DNA of 37,503 bases from Spirochaetota bacterium (GCA_016285185.1 JAEEQG010000057.1:1-37503); one strand, 5' to 3'. Positions 18,162 through 26,501 are shown, numbered from the stretch's first letter. The notes: generated by a model not told the origin, from the letters alone. Translations and numbers: made by a program.

Positions 18162-19040
18162 TTATTCGTAAATGCCTAACAAAATTACAAAAATTGTATC
18201 AATATCAGACATTTTATACTTTATTCCGTCCGCTTTCAATGCCGCCGCAATATCTTTTTTGGTAATATTTTTATTTTCGTTATATTTGTTTTTAACATAC
18301 TGAATCAAGCTTTCATCAACTTGATAAGGTTTTGCATAAAAACCTTTTTGAGAGAGAGCAAGCAACGCTTTTTCCAGACGTTCAACCCGTTTTACGAGAT
18401 CATTATCATACATATACAAATCAGGAACAATCGTTGCCTTATACAGAGCAGACACCAAATCATCCGGCGATACATAAGCACCTGTAACACGAGGTACCAA
18501 ATCCCGTACTTTAAGAACTATGTCATAAAACAATGCAGTGTTATATGTAAATGTAAGACCAGACGGAAGATATTCTACCAGTTGTGTAGTACCGTATACC
18601 AATGAAGAAGGATAAAGTACAAATCTAAAATTCTTGTCGTTTTCAACAAAAACAGTCGCCAGTTTTACATCCAACCCGGGTACAGCCCATGCAATATCAA
18701 GAGCACGTCCTACGTTTTCAAGCTGAGTATCTGTCAAAAGGCCACTGCTCATTATCACAGTCGCTTTTTTTCCGTCAAAGGTACCTATTTCACAGCGATT
18801 GCTGCTTTCCGCCGTTGCAGGAACAGTGATTTTCCAACCGGCATAATATGGATCCTCTTCCGGCTCAGCAACTTCAACACTATCAAGTTCCGTTACCGGT
18901 ATTTGGGCATCCGTTTTTTCGGAACTTTCTGTATATTCTGTATTTTCCTGTAATACTTCTTCCAAAGGTTCCTCTGCAAACAGAGCGAAAATCATCATAA
19001 AAAAAACTATTATTGAAAAAAATCTTTTTGTTTTACTCAT
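18162..19040 (-). CDS. Hypothetical exported protein
   Basis: A 292-residue protein with a signal peptide (residues 1-22, ending FALFAEE). A very acidic, Glu/Thr-rich linker runs to about 62. A folded domain follows, with DPYYAGWKITVPA, GTFDGKKATVIMSSG and a long helical C-terminus including VKRVERLEKALLAL. I do not recognise the family. The ATG at 19040 is preferred: AAGGAG lies 6 nt upstream, while a TTG two codons earlier lacks correct spacing. It overlaps the end of the coiled-coil gene by 8 bp and is followed 16 bp later by the activase, so it should be made with them. A periplasmic partner for the coiled-coil protein is a plausible guess only. Confidence 0.75.
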   Translation of the reverse strand: MSKTKRFFSIIVFFMMIFALFAEEPLEEVLQENTEYTESSEKTDAQIPVTELDSVEVAEPEEDPYYAGWKITVPATAESSNRCEIGTFDGKKATVIMSSGLLTDTQLENVGRALDIAWAVPGLDVKLATVFVENDKNFRFVLYPSSLVYGTTQLVEYLPSGLTFTYNTALFYDIVLKVRDLVPRVTGAYVSPDDLVSALYKATIVPDLYMYDNDLVKRVERLEKALLALSQKGFYAKPYQVDESLIQYVKNKYNENKNITKKDIAAALKADGIKYKMSDIDTIFVILLGIYE

Positions 19041-20466
19041 TACCAACTCCTTGTTTATTATTCATATCAATCATAATGCGGTCACCCGGCTGTATCAAAC
19101 GGCCAACTGCTTCAGAATCCGGCACAGCCACAAAATTTACAGCTTCTTTTACCAAAACAACGGAACCGATATACTCGTCAGCTTTTCTGAAAATAAAAGC
19201 CTTGGTATTGTCAACATCAGCAGAATACAACGGCGAAAGATACACAACGATTTTCTGAGGATTTCGCGGATCAAGAACATATCCCGCATCGCCTGCCGAT
19301 TTTAACTGTGTATCAATATAAAAATTATAGGCATCTACCAATTTTTTCAAATTTAATGCCTCATCCTGCGCACTGGATCTGACAGCTATAAGCTCTCCTA
19401 CAAGTAATTCCATGTCATTTCCCATGGAATTTGTAAGCTCCTGCATTGCCTTGGAGAAAGAGGGAATACTGTTTTCCTGCGGCAATCCTGTTACAAATGC
19501 AGAGATGTAATTAAAATTGTTATATTTTTGCTGAATAGAATCGAGAAGGAATTTTGTTTTTTCAGACAGAGTTTCATTCATCAATATAGAAGAAAAATCC
19601 GGTTGTTCCTCATTTGCAAAGTTCTTGTTTGCTGCGGATACATATGAATTTGCAGTTTCATCCCGTATTATAGGATCAAGGGCGTTTATTTCGGCACGAT
19701 ATTTTGCTGTAATTGTATCAACAGCCTTTTTACGCTCTTCAAAACTTGTTTCGCGAACTTCCTGCATTTGTGCATTCAAATTTGAAATCAACGATTCATA
19801 CTCAGTAACCAGCTGATTTTTTTCCAATTCATATACCTGCCGCTGAGAATCAAGTTCTGCCTGCTGTTGTTGAGCCCGTTCAAGGTTTGCACTGTCAAGC
19901 GCAGCAAGCTGGTTGGTCAAGTCTGCGATTTTGCGGTCAATGTCTGCAGAATCCTTTTCATACTTTTCATCAAGATCCAGTATAATATTTTTGCAACGAC
20001 CTACAATTTCAGCCTTCCTGGTATTGAGCTCAGCTTTTGAGAGCTTCATCGAATCAAGAACATAAATATCAGAATCACGAGTCTGCTCAGCTTTTTCTAC
20101 TTCGGACTTATATGTTGCATCAATTTTACTTTTTTCTGTCAATGCAAGATTAAGTTCGTTCTGAATTCGGGAAACAGAATCAAGCAACTGCTTGAGATTC
20201 AAATCATCAAAAGCTTCAACATTTACAGAAACTTTCTCATTCTGCTTTTTGATATAAACAGAAACAAAGAAAGATAACAACCCGATACAAACAGCTGTTA
20301 TTATCAGTGTTACTATAACGGTATTTGATTTGTTCCGTTTTGTTTTTGCAAACTCAGATTCCAAATCATATGTGTTTGCAGATCTTAAATCCGAAGGACA
20401 AACCTGATCACCAAGAAACAGTTTTACTTCTGGTTTTGAAATATTTATTTTGAAGTCATCGTCCAT
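19033..20466 (-). CDS. Membrane-anchored coiled-coil protein of unknown function
   Basis: A 477-residue protein. A charged cytoplasmic N-terminus (about 1-48) leads to one membrane segment (about 49-71). Then comes a long extracytoplasmic heptad-rich region (about 85-270) dominated by Lys, Glu, Ala and Gln, with ERAQQQQAELDSQ inside it. A globular C-terminal domain (about 300-477) ends in SEAVGRLIQPGDRIMIDM, which looks like a small beta-barrel (SAF- or OB-like), though that is impression only. The ATG at 20466 has GGAGTGG just upstream; an in-frame TTG at 20478 is rejected. It overlaps the cyclase gene by 22 bp, indicating translational coupling. It might transmit signal to or from the cyclase. 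Confidence 0.72.
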   Translation of the reverse strand: MDDDFKINISKPEVKLFLGDQVCPSDLRSANTYDLESEFAKTKRNKSNTVIVTLIITAVCIGLLSFFVSVYIKKQNEKVSVNVEAFDDLNLKQLLDSVSRIQNELNLALTEKSKIDATYKSEVEKAEQTRDSDIYVLDSMKLSKAELNTRKAEIVGRCKNIILDLDEKYEKDSADIDRKIADLTNQLAALDSANLERAQQQQAELDSQRQVYELEKNQLVTEYESLISNLNAQMQEVRETSFEERKKAVDTITAKYRAEINALDPIIRDETANSYVSAANKNFANEEQPDFSSILMNETLSEKTKFLLDSIQQKYNNFNYISAFVTGLPQENSIPSFSKAMQELTNSMGNDMELLVGELIAVRSSAQDEALNLKKLVDAYNFYIDTQLKSAGDAGYVLDPRNPQKIVVYLSPLYSADVDNTKAFIFRKADEYIGSVVLVKEAVNFVAVPDSEAVGRLIQPGDRIMIDMNNKQGVGNE

Positions 20467-22133
20467 ATTCCACTCCAATCACGAGGTTTGGTATGATTCA
20501 TTCTCTCAATGAAAACTCCCGCAAGCTCAAGGCCACAGTCACGCATATAAGGTTTTGCATCATCCCAGTCACCTTTATAATAAGCCGTCAAGCCTTTTGA
20601 AAAAATCTCAAATTTGTTTTCAAGTTCCTTGTCACCCGAAACAACATCATACGGGAAGTATATTCGTTTTCCTTCCGTCTTCCCTTTAACCTGAACAGTA
20701 TCAATCTCAAAAAACTTATACTGTCCTGTTACAGAAAGCACATCGTCCTTTACAAATTCCGAAACTATAACAGGTAAATGATAAATTCTTGTAAGTCCTT
20801 CGAGACGGGAAGCAGAGTTTACGTTGTCACCGATTACAGTTGTAGTCATTCTTTCAACAGAACCAATGTTTCCATAGAATACAGTTCCACCGTCAATACC
20901 GACACCAACATCAATCAGTACAGCTTTGAAGACCCTTTCTTCAGAATCAGTAAGCGGACGCTCAAGTTCTATTTCCTTTCGGCGGGCTTTCATTTTTTCA
21001 CGCAGTTTAGCGGTTTCTTCGGTAATTGTCCATGCACTGTGCAAAGCCTGAAGAGATTTATTTTTTCCGGTATCAAGCGCACCGTATATTGCAAGAACCG
21101 CATCTCCAATAATAGAACCGATAATACCGTCCTGTTCGTGAACTCCATTAATTGCTCTTGAATAATGTATGTTAAGAAGATTGATAATATCATTTCCGAG
21201 AGTTTCAGTCATATATGTAAAACCACGAATATCAGAGAAAAGAATTGTCAAATCACGCTGTGTACCTTCAAGACCTACATGGTGTTCACGATATGCCTGT
21301 TCAACAACGTCACGTGTGGTAAAACGTCTGAAAATCGAAAGCAGATTGTTGATTGTGGACGAAAGAGAGTTGAACGACGCACCGAGATATGTAATATCAT
21401 CGTTAGGAGCACCTTTCAGATCCAATAGTTCAAGAGACTGCTTTTTCTGCATCGCATAAAGACTTTCAGTCATCTGTCTTACATACTTAAGTATGCGGGA
21501 GAACATAAAGAAACCGAGAATAATGAAGATTATTGTCAAGACTACAATTATTCCTGATATTACAAGAAAAACAGTATTTGACTCACTGTGCATATCCGAA
21601 ACAAGTTCTGCGCGTATCAGATAACACTGCCAGTCATCGTGGTATTTGTAAACAGCAAGATAACGTCCGTTTGAAGAGTTGAAATATACGGAACCTTCGC
21701 TCGTTCCTTCTCTCTTTGCCTTGGTTATATCGTCAAGAGCGTCTGTATCAGGGAAAGATGTCAGTTTTTGACCACTTCCTACAGTAATGAAAAGCAGGTC
21801 ACCATTTTCTTTAGCACCAAGCGCCATACTATGCTTACGGGTAAAGCCCTTTTCGGCGGCACGGCTGATAGAATCAAGACAAGCGGCTTCATCACCCGAA
21901 AACTTGTAAATTTCATACTGGTTTCCGGCCTGTGTGTACATTTCTTTGAGTTCTTTGACCAAAAGCTGGTTCGTCAAAGAAATAACCTGTTTTTGATTTA
22001 AAAGAATGTTGATGTAATTTGTCGCAAAATTAGAAAACAACAGCAAGCAAAGAAAAACGCCAAGGATCTTGACAGATATTGGAATAATAGGCGTATTTCC
22101 TACTTTTTGAAAAAGAAACGGCTTCTCAGACAT
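20445..22133 (-). CDS. Membrane class III adenylate/guanylate cyclase with outer sensor domain
   Basis: A 562-residue cyclase making a cyclic nucleotide from a nucleoside triphosphate. Two membrane segments (about 18-40 and 190-212) bracket a Cache-like outer domain. A HAMP-like helix pair (about 213-265) leads to a class III catalytic domain starting at about 290. Metal ligands are D301 (FSDIRGFT) and D344 (IGDAVLAIYGA). Transition-state residues N439 and R443 are present in VIGDNVNSASRLE. The usual base-recognising Lys in DKFxGD is Ser340 here, so substrate choice is uncertain; T432 fits the Thr seen in class IIIb enzymes. The ATG at 22133 has GGGGG upstream. First of four tightly packed genes. 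Confidence 0.87.
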   Translation of the reverse strand: MSEKPFLFQKVGNTPIIPISVKILGVFLCLLLFSNFATNYINILLNQKQVISLTNQLLVKELKEMYTQAGNQYEIYKFSGDEAACLDSISRAAEKGFTRKHSMALGAKENGDLLFITVGSGQKLTSFPDTDALDDITKAKREGTSEGSVYFNSSNGRYLAVYKYHDDWQCYLIRAELVSDMHSESNTVFLVISGIIVVLTIIFIILGFFMFSRILKYVRQMTESLYAMQKKQSLELLDLKGAPNDDITYLGASFNSLSSTINNLLSIFRRFTTRDVVEQAYREHHVGLEGTQRDLTILFSDIRGFTYMTETLGNDIINLLNIHYSRAINGVHEQDGIIGSIIGDAVLAIYGALDTGKNKSLQALHSAWTITEETAKLREKMKARRKEIELERPLTDSEERVFKAVLIDVGVGIDGGTVFYGNIGSVERMTTTVIGDNVNSASRLEGLTRIYHLPVIVSEFVKDDVLSVTGQYKFFEIDTVQVKGKTEGKRIYFPYDVVSGDKELENKFEIFSKGLTAYYKGDWDDAKPYMRDCGLELAGVFIERMNHTKPRDWSGIWTMTSK

Positions 22134-22151
22134 CAAAACCCCCTTTATTTA

Positions 22152-22180
22152 ATAATACACTGATTGCAATAAATTCGCAA
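22152..22180 (-). promoter_or_regulatory. Predicted promoter of the cyclase operon
   Basis: On the minus strand TTGCGA (22175-22180) and TATTAT (22152-22157) are spaced by 17 nt. It overlaps the divergent murJ promoter. Confidence 0.5.
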
Positions 22181-22192
22181 CCTTAGTATTCT
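22164..22192 (+). promoter_or_regulatory. Predicted leaderless promoter of murJ
   Basis: TTGCAA (22164-22169), 17 nt, TATTCT (22187-22192). The hexamer ends 7 nt before the murJ ATG and there is no Shine-Dalgarno. TAATAT at 22192-22197 is an alternative but would start transcription inside the gene. Confidence 0.45.
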
Positions 22193-22199
22193 AATATAT

Positions 22200-23780
22200 A
22201 TGAAGAAAAAAACGTTAGCCGAAAAAGGAATTGCATTATCAGTTCTTACTTTGATTTCACGTATCCTCGGGGTTCTAAGAGAAACAACAAAAGCTTCTTT
22301 CCTGGGAACTTCCGCTCTGGCTGACGCTTTTACCGTTGCATTCCAGCTCCCAAACCTGTTCAGACGGCTTTTTGCCGAAAACAGTATTTCAGTCGCTTTT
22401 ATTCCCACATTCCGCTCATATCTTGAAGAAAACGACAACAAAAAAACACAGGAACTCATATATTCAATCTTTACTATAATATCGTTTCTCACAACAATCG
22501 TAGTTTTGCTCGGTATCATCTTTGCCCCGCAGATAGTTCCTTTATTTACCGACAATCCAGAAGCCGATATTCTTCCCGAAATGGCGCTTTTAACCCGAAT
22601 AATGTTTCCTTATCTTATTGTTATTTCCATCGCTGCGCTTTTTCAGGGGATTCTTAACAGCCTTAAAATATTTTCACCATCGGGCTTTACTCCAATTCTT
22701 TTTAACATCTGCGTAATCGGCGCAACTTATATTTTTGCACCCCATTTTGCAAATCCAGCGAGAGCAATGGCTCTTGGTGTAATGACCGGAGGTACAATTC
22801 AGGCATTGTTCCAACTGCCTTTTGTTCTCAAACAAAACTGGAAAATTGGTTTCACATCTCTGCGAAAAGCTTTTGCAAATCCAGGAACAAAAACAATTCT
22901 GCGCCTTATTGGTCCGACAGTAGTGGGCATGGCCGCATACCAGCTCAACACACTGGTTTCACAATGGCTGGCAGGAAGAGCCGGAACTGGAATCGTTTCG
23001 AGTCTTTCATATTCCCTTCGTTTGCAGGAACTTATACTCGGTGTTTTTGCAGTTACAATAGGATCAATTATCCTGCCCGATCTTTCGGGCTTGGCAAAAA
23101 GGGAGGAATGGGATTCTTTCAACACAATGCTTGAACAGGCAATGAACATTATTGCGCTCATAACAATTCCAATAACAGCATATTCTCTCATATTCGGTGA
23201 GAATATCATCATTTTTGTATTTAAAAGCAAAAACTTTACTGATCATTCTGTACAACTTACACTGCAGGCTTTTACATGGCACATAGCTGGTTTGTATTTT
23301 ATTGCGCTTAACAGAATAATTGCCCCGGCGTTTTATGCCCAAAAACAGACAAAGTTACCTTCGCTTGCAGGGATTATCAGTGTAGGCGTAAATATCGTTC
23401 TTGCCGCAATTCTCGTAAGATATTACAAGGGTGCAGGAATTGCTTTTGCTCTTTCTGCAGCAAGCTTTGTAAACACTATTCTGCTTTTTGTATTTATGAA
23501 AAATTGCAACGGCATACAGACAGGCAGCATTATAGCCCATACCGTAAAATATCTTTTGAAAATAACTGTTTTTTCGATAATAGCACTAATCCCCGCCAAA
23601 CTGCTCAAACCCGTCGTCGTTAACACTTTTTCTAATTACAACCGTTTTATAGCACAGGGGATTCCGCTTGTCGCCGGAGCAATTGTATTTTTTGCCACAG
23701 GGCTTATTCTTTTATGGATTTTCAAAGATCCAATGCTTATTACCGGAATTAATCTGCTCAAACAAAGGATAAAAAAATAA
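22200..23780 (+). CDS. murJ: Lipid II flippase MurJ (MviN)
   Basis: A 526-residue inner-membrane protein of the MOP superfamily with about 14 membrane segments, which moves undecaprenyl-linked lipid II outward for peptidoglycan synthesis. The N-terminal signature is clear: LSVLTLISRILGVLRE, then LADAFTVAFQLPNLFRRLFA and SVAFIPTF. The conserved Arg residues in ISRILGVLRE and RRLFAE, needed in E. coli MurJ, are present. Length is typical. No Shine-Dalgarno is visible, and the predicted -10 ends 7 nt before the ATG, so a leaderless mRNA is likely. It diverges from the cyclase operon and converges on the winged-helix regulator without an obvious terminator. Confidence 0.95.
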   Translation: MKKKTLAEKGIALSVLTLISRILGVLRETTKASFLGTSALADAFTVAFQLPNLFRRLFAENSISVAFIPTFRSYLEENDNKKTQELIYSIFTIISFLTTIVVLLGIIFAPQIVPLFTDNPEADILPEMALLTRIMFPYLIVISIAALFQGILNSLKIFSPSGFTPILFNICVIGATYIFAPHFANPARAMALGVMTGGTIQALFQLPFVLKQNWKIGFTSLRKAFANPGTKTILRLIGPTVVGMAAYQLNTLVSQWLAGRAGTGIVSSLSYSLRLQELILGVFAVTIGSIILPDLSGLAKREEWDSFNTMLEQAMNIIALITIPITAYSLIFGENIIIFVFKSKNFTDHSVQLTLQAFTWHIAGLYFIALNRIIAPAFYAQKQTKLPSLAGIISVGVNIVLAAILVRYYKGAGIAFALSAASFVNTILLFVFMKNCNGIQTGSIIAHTVKYLLKITVFSIIALIPAKLLKPVVVNTFSNYNRFIAQGIPLVAGAIVFFATGLILLWIFKDPMLITGINLLKQRIKK

Positions 23781-23811
23781 CCCTCTGCTGCAAAATCCAC
23801 ATAGTAAACTA

Positions 23812-24450
23812 CTAAGACAGCTTTATATCAGTATCTGACGGAAGATTAAGCTTGTACTTACCTTTTTCTACCTTTACGATAATCTTTGGCTTGCGCTTAT
23901 CATCCCCGAGAGTACACCTAAGTTTGTGTATATAACCATATGTCGTATTGAGGTGTTTTTCGGTAACTGTCCCAAAAATATACTCACAAAGCTCAGATAA
24001 ACAGATACATTTATCCGGTTTTGAAGCAAATGCATCGAATACACGCTTCGAAATATTTTCACTTTCCACTTCATATTCCGATGTAAAATACTCCATACAC
24101 TTATTATACAAAGCTATCCCCACTGAATCTTTCGGGAGCATTTCTAACGCGTACAGATTAATAAAATTACAATACATTTTGTATTTTGACACGGAAAAAT
24201 ACGGCACAGGAAGATTGTAAGGTATTATAAGGATGCTTTTATCATATTCCTGAATAAGCGAAAAGATTCTGTTGAGAGGCGGATCAACTACAGCACAATC
24301 TACTAATATCAGCTTTATGTCTGTTCTGTAAAGCAAAAAAAGGATTTCTGTAATATCTTTCTCAAAATAAAACAAATCTGAGGCAAGCAGATAATTATTT
24401 TTCAATCGAAAATAATCAAAATAAGAATCCAGTACCATTAAAATTTTCAT
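23812..24450 (-). CDS. Atypical response-regulator-like protein with C-terminal winged helix
   Basis: A 212-residue protein. The first ~115 residues have the strand-helix rhythm of a receiver domain (MKILMVLDS, IKLILVDCA, KSILIIPYN) but lack the acidic pair after the first strand and the usual Lys, so phosphorylation as in OmpR is doubtful. Asp52 in LVDC is the only candidate acceptor. The last ~75 residues look like an OmpR/PhoB DNA-binding domain: VFDAFASKP, LSELCEYIFG, YIHKLRCTLGDD and the wing VEKGKYKLNL. A DNA-binding regulator with a degenerate receiver is the best reading. AGGAGAGAAG precedes the ATG. No histidine kinase is nearby. The downstream target is unknown. Confidence 0.65.
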   Translation of the reverse strand: MKILMVLDSYFDYFRLKNNYLLASDLFYFEKDITEILFLLYRTDIKLILVDCAVVDPPLNRIFSLIQEYDKSILIIPYNLPVPYFSVSKYKMYCNFINLYALEMLPKDSVGIALYNKCMEYFTSEYEVESENISKRVFDAFASKPDKCICLSELCEYIFGTVTEKHLNTTYGYIHKLRCTLGDDKRKPKIIVKVEKGKYKLNLPSDTDIKLS

Positions 24451-24475
24451 TTTTCTTCTCTCCTATACAATGTAC

Positions 24476-24504
24476 TTGACCTTACAAAGCCCCTCTGATA
24501 AACT
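24476..24504 (+). promoter_or_regulatory. Predicted promoter of tRNA-Val
   Basis: TTGACC (24476-24481), 17 nt, TAAACT (24499-24504). Transcription would start about 5 nt before the tRNA. Confidence 0.5.
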
Positions 24505-24515
24505 ATTGGCAATAC

Positions 24516-24589
24516 GGGCGATTAGCTCAGTTGGTTAGAGTACAAGCATGACACGCTTGGGGTCACAGATTCGATTTCTGTATCGCCCA
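24516..24589 (+). tRNA. tRNA-Val (anticodon GAC)
   Basis: A full cloverleaf is visible. Acceptor GGGCGAT pairs with ATCGCCC; the D arm has AGTTGGTTA; the anticodon stem CAAGC/GCTTG holds the loop ATGACAC with GAC at positions 34-36; the T arm is ACAGA/TCTGT around TTCGATT. The discriminator base is A (24589). CCA is not encoded. GAC reads GUC and GUU valine codons. A terminator follows directly. Confidence 0.95.
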
Positions 24590-24594
24590 TTTGC

Positions 24595-24625
24595 AAAGAC
24601 ACAGTAAAAAACTGTGTCTTTTTTT
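24595..24625 (+). terminator. Intrinsic terminator of tRNA-Val
   Basis: AAAGACACAG (24595-24604) pairs perfectly with CTGTGTCTTT, around a 7-nt loop, followed by further T residues. The next ~115 bp (24626-24742) is AT-rich and holds nothing I can name. Confidence 0.93.
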
Positions 24626-24742
24626 CTCTCCGCAAAAAACGTGATAAATTAGGATACCACACTCTGTGACAGGACGCAAGATTTTGTCATAAATATTATT
24701 AAAATTTATTTATTAAAAATGTACAAGCAAATAGAAAACGAC

Positions 24743-24785
24743 AAAAAAAGACCGTTTTCTGTAAGCTGACTCACAAAAAACGGCC
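24743..24785 (-). terminator. Intrinsic terminator of efp
   Basis: On the minus strand GGCCGTTTT (24777-24785) pairs with AAAACGGTC (24750-24758) with one G-U pair, followed by a U-run. It lies about 20 bp past the efp stop. Confidence 0.8.
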
Positions 24786-24805
24786 GTTCAAAACATGGAT
24801 TAGTA

Positions 24806-25369
24806 TTAGTTGTTAATACGCTCTACATATTCGTTTGTTTCGGTATTAACCATAATGCGTTCATCCTGCTTGATAAAAAGCGGAACACGAACAGTCAAGC
24901 CTGTTTCCGTAACAATCGGCTTTGTTGCACCGGAAACTGTATCACCTTTAACATAGTTTTCACTTTCAGCAACGGTGAAAATCATTTTCTGCGGAATCTT
25001 AACGTCAATCGGATTTTCTTCCCAAATAAGGATAGGATATTCATCGCCTTCCTTGAGATAATACTGAAGGTTTTCATTCAATGACGCAGGAACCATAATC
25101 GTTTCAAAACTTGTGGTATCCATAAAATAGTGACCTTCTGAATCCGAATACTGATACTGTCCTGTAATTGTATCAACAGTTGCGTCTTCAACCATATCAG
25201 GAGTTTTAATTGTCTGGGTAAGAACAGAACCATCCTTAAGGTTCTTCATCTTTACGCGTGCAAAAGCAGAACCCTTTCCAGGATTTACAAATTCTCTTTC
25301 AACAACAAGATATGGGGCATTCTTAATCAGGAGAACTGTTCCCTTTCCAATATCGCCGCCTCTAATCAT
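24806..25369 (-). CDS. efp: Translation elongation factor P
   Basis: Relieves ribosome stalling at polyproline stretches. The 187-residue protein has the three-barrel EF-P layout: an N-terminal KOW-like domain with MIRGGDIGKGTVL and the loop VNPGKGSAF, a middle OB domain with MDTTSFET, and a C-terminal OB domain with TKPIVTETGLTVRVPLFI. Lys32 in PGKG is the position beta-lysylated in enteric EF-P (Lys34 in E. coli). The modifying enzyme gene epmA lies immediately upstream on the same strand, which supports the Lys route over rhamnosylation of Arg. GAGG precedes the ATG. The two genes are 84 bp apart. Confidence 0.96.
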   Translation of the reverse strand: MIRGGDIGKGTVLLIKNAPYLVVEREFVNPGKGSAFARVKMKNLKDGSVLTQTIKTPDMVEDATVDTITGQYQYSDSEGHYFMDTTSFETIMVPASLNENLQYYLKEGDEYPILIWEENPIDVKIPQKMIFTVAESENYVKGDTVSGATKPIVTETGLTVRVPLFIKQDERIMVNTETNEYVERINN

Positions 25370-25453
25370 TCTATTTTCCTCACTCTAATACACAGCATAA
25401 CGCTGATAATTTTCACTTATTTTGTTCAGTATATAAAAAACAAAGAAGTATGA

Positions 25454-26437
25454 CTAGTCCATTACATCAATTTTAAACGGCAGAACACTATCAATCGATT
25501 TTTTACCGGCAAGGCACATTACAAGCCTGTCAACACCCATTGCTACACCCGAGCAACGTGGAAATCCGTTAAACATCTTCCAATAGTTTCCATCCACCCT
25601 GTGAGGCACCACAGCATCTTTACATTTAAGGCCGCCCTCCCGCTCAAAGTATTCCTTTACTTTTTGAGGATCGGTTTCTTCGCTGTAACAATTCGCAAGC
25701 TCAATTCCGTTTATGTATAATTCCCAGCGTTCTTTGCAGTCAGGACTTCCCGCCGAATCCTGTGCAAGACACGGAACTTTCTTTGGATAGTCCATCAAAA
25801 ACAAAGGTTTTTTTGTTATTTGCGCAAGATTAGGTTCAACTTTGTGAACGAAAATCATTTCATACAAATCATCCCAACCGTAGGAATCATCAGTCTCAAG
25901 CCCAAAACCGGCCGCTTTTTCTGCAAGCTGCTCTGGTTCCGGGCAGTCCGACAACCTGAAACCGGCAGTTTTAAGGAAAGCCTCATCCATTGTAATTCTT
26001 TCAAAGGGAAGAGACACTCCTTCAACTTGTTCCAGTTTAAGTTCCGACAGAATTGAAGAGAACAGGTTTTCCGTTATCGTTAGCGAATCACGATAATCCG
26101 CGTTCATTGTGTAATATTCCAGCATTGTAAATTCAGGATTATGTGTCCGTCCCACCGATTCCACATTCCGGTAGCATTTGGAAATCTGAAAAACAGAAAC
26201 CTTGTGCCGCGCAATCAGTTTTTTCATATAAATTTCAGGTGAGGGAACAAGATACAAGTCCTGTCTTTTTTCGGACCATGGGACCAAATACTGGGTTTTG
26301 AAAACTTCAAGACAAGTTTCGGGAATAAGATCGGGAGAAAGCGCGGGAGTATCTGTTTCAAGGTACCCGTTTCTGATAAAAAAGCTTCTTATACTCTGAA
26401 TAATCTTTGCGCGAAACTGCAATAATTCTAAATCCAT
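25454..26437 (-). CDS. epmA: EF-P lysine (beta-lysyl) ligase EpmA
   Basis: A 327-residue class II lysyl-tRNA-synthetase-like enzyme without the tRNA anticodon-binding domain. It activates (R)-beta-lysine and joins it to EF-P. Class II motif 2 is visible (FQISKCYRNVESVGRTHNPEFTMLEYY; positions about 104-131), and motif 3 (SGVAMGVDRLVM) is near the C-terminus. Length matches E. coli EpmA (325). It sits directly upstream of efp. EpmB, the lysine 2,3-aminomutase that makes the beta-lysine, is not in the window. No Shine-Dalgarno precedes the ATG; TATAAT (26445-26450, minus) ends 7 nt upstream, so the message is probably leaderless. Confidence 0.93.
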   Translation of the reverse strand: MDLELLQFRAKIIQSIRSFFIRNGYLETDTPALSPDLIPETCLEVFKTQYLVPWSEKRQDLYLVPSPEIYMKKLIARHKVSVFQISKCYRNVESVGRTHNPEFTMLEYYTMNADYRDSLTITENLFSSILSELKLEQVEGVSLPFERITMDEAFLKTAGFRLSDCPEPEQLAEKAAGFGLETDDSYGWDDLYEMIFVHKVEPNLAQITKKPLFLMDYPKKVPCLAQDSAGSPDCKERWELYINGIELANCYSEETDPQKVKEYFEREGGLKCKDAVVPHRVDGNYWKMFNGFPRCSGVAMGVDRLVMCLAGKKSIDSVLPFKIDVMD

Positions 26438-26444
26438 ATTAATG

Positions 26445-26471
26445 ATTATACAGAAAAAACTGAATTTGCAA
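26445..26471 (-). promoter_or_regulatory. Predicted leaderless promoter of epmA
   Basis: Perfect -10 TATAAT on the minus strand at 26445-26450, ending 7 nt before the epmA ATG. The palindromic TTGCAA at 26466-26471 lies 15 nt upstream and is shared with the divergent promoter; TTTTGC with a 17-nt spacer is the alternative -35. Confidence 0.5.
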
Positions 26472-26495
26472 AAGTAAAGATTGTGGTGTTATAAT
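26466..26495 (+). promoter_or_regulatory. Predicted leaderless promoter of the TtcA-like gene
   Basis: TTGCAA (26466-26471), 18 nt, TATAAT (26490-26495). Six bases separate the -10 from the ATG at 26502, placing the expected start of transcription on the A of ATG. Confidence 0.65.
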
Positions 26496-26501
26496 TATCA
26501 A

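Noticed and set aside
22145-22555. 136-codon minus-strand frame overlapping the start of murJ
   Set aside because: Antisense shadow of the conserved MurJ N-terminus.
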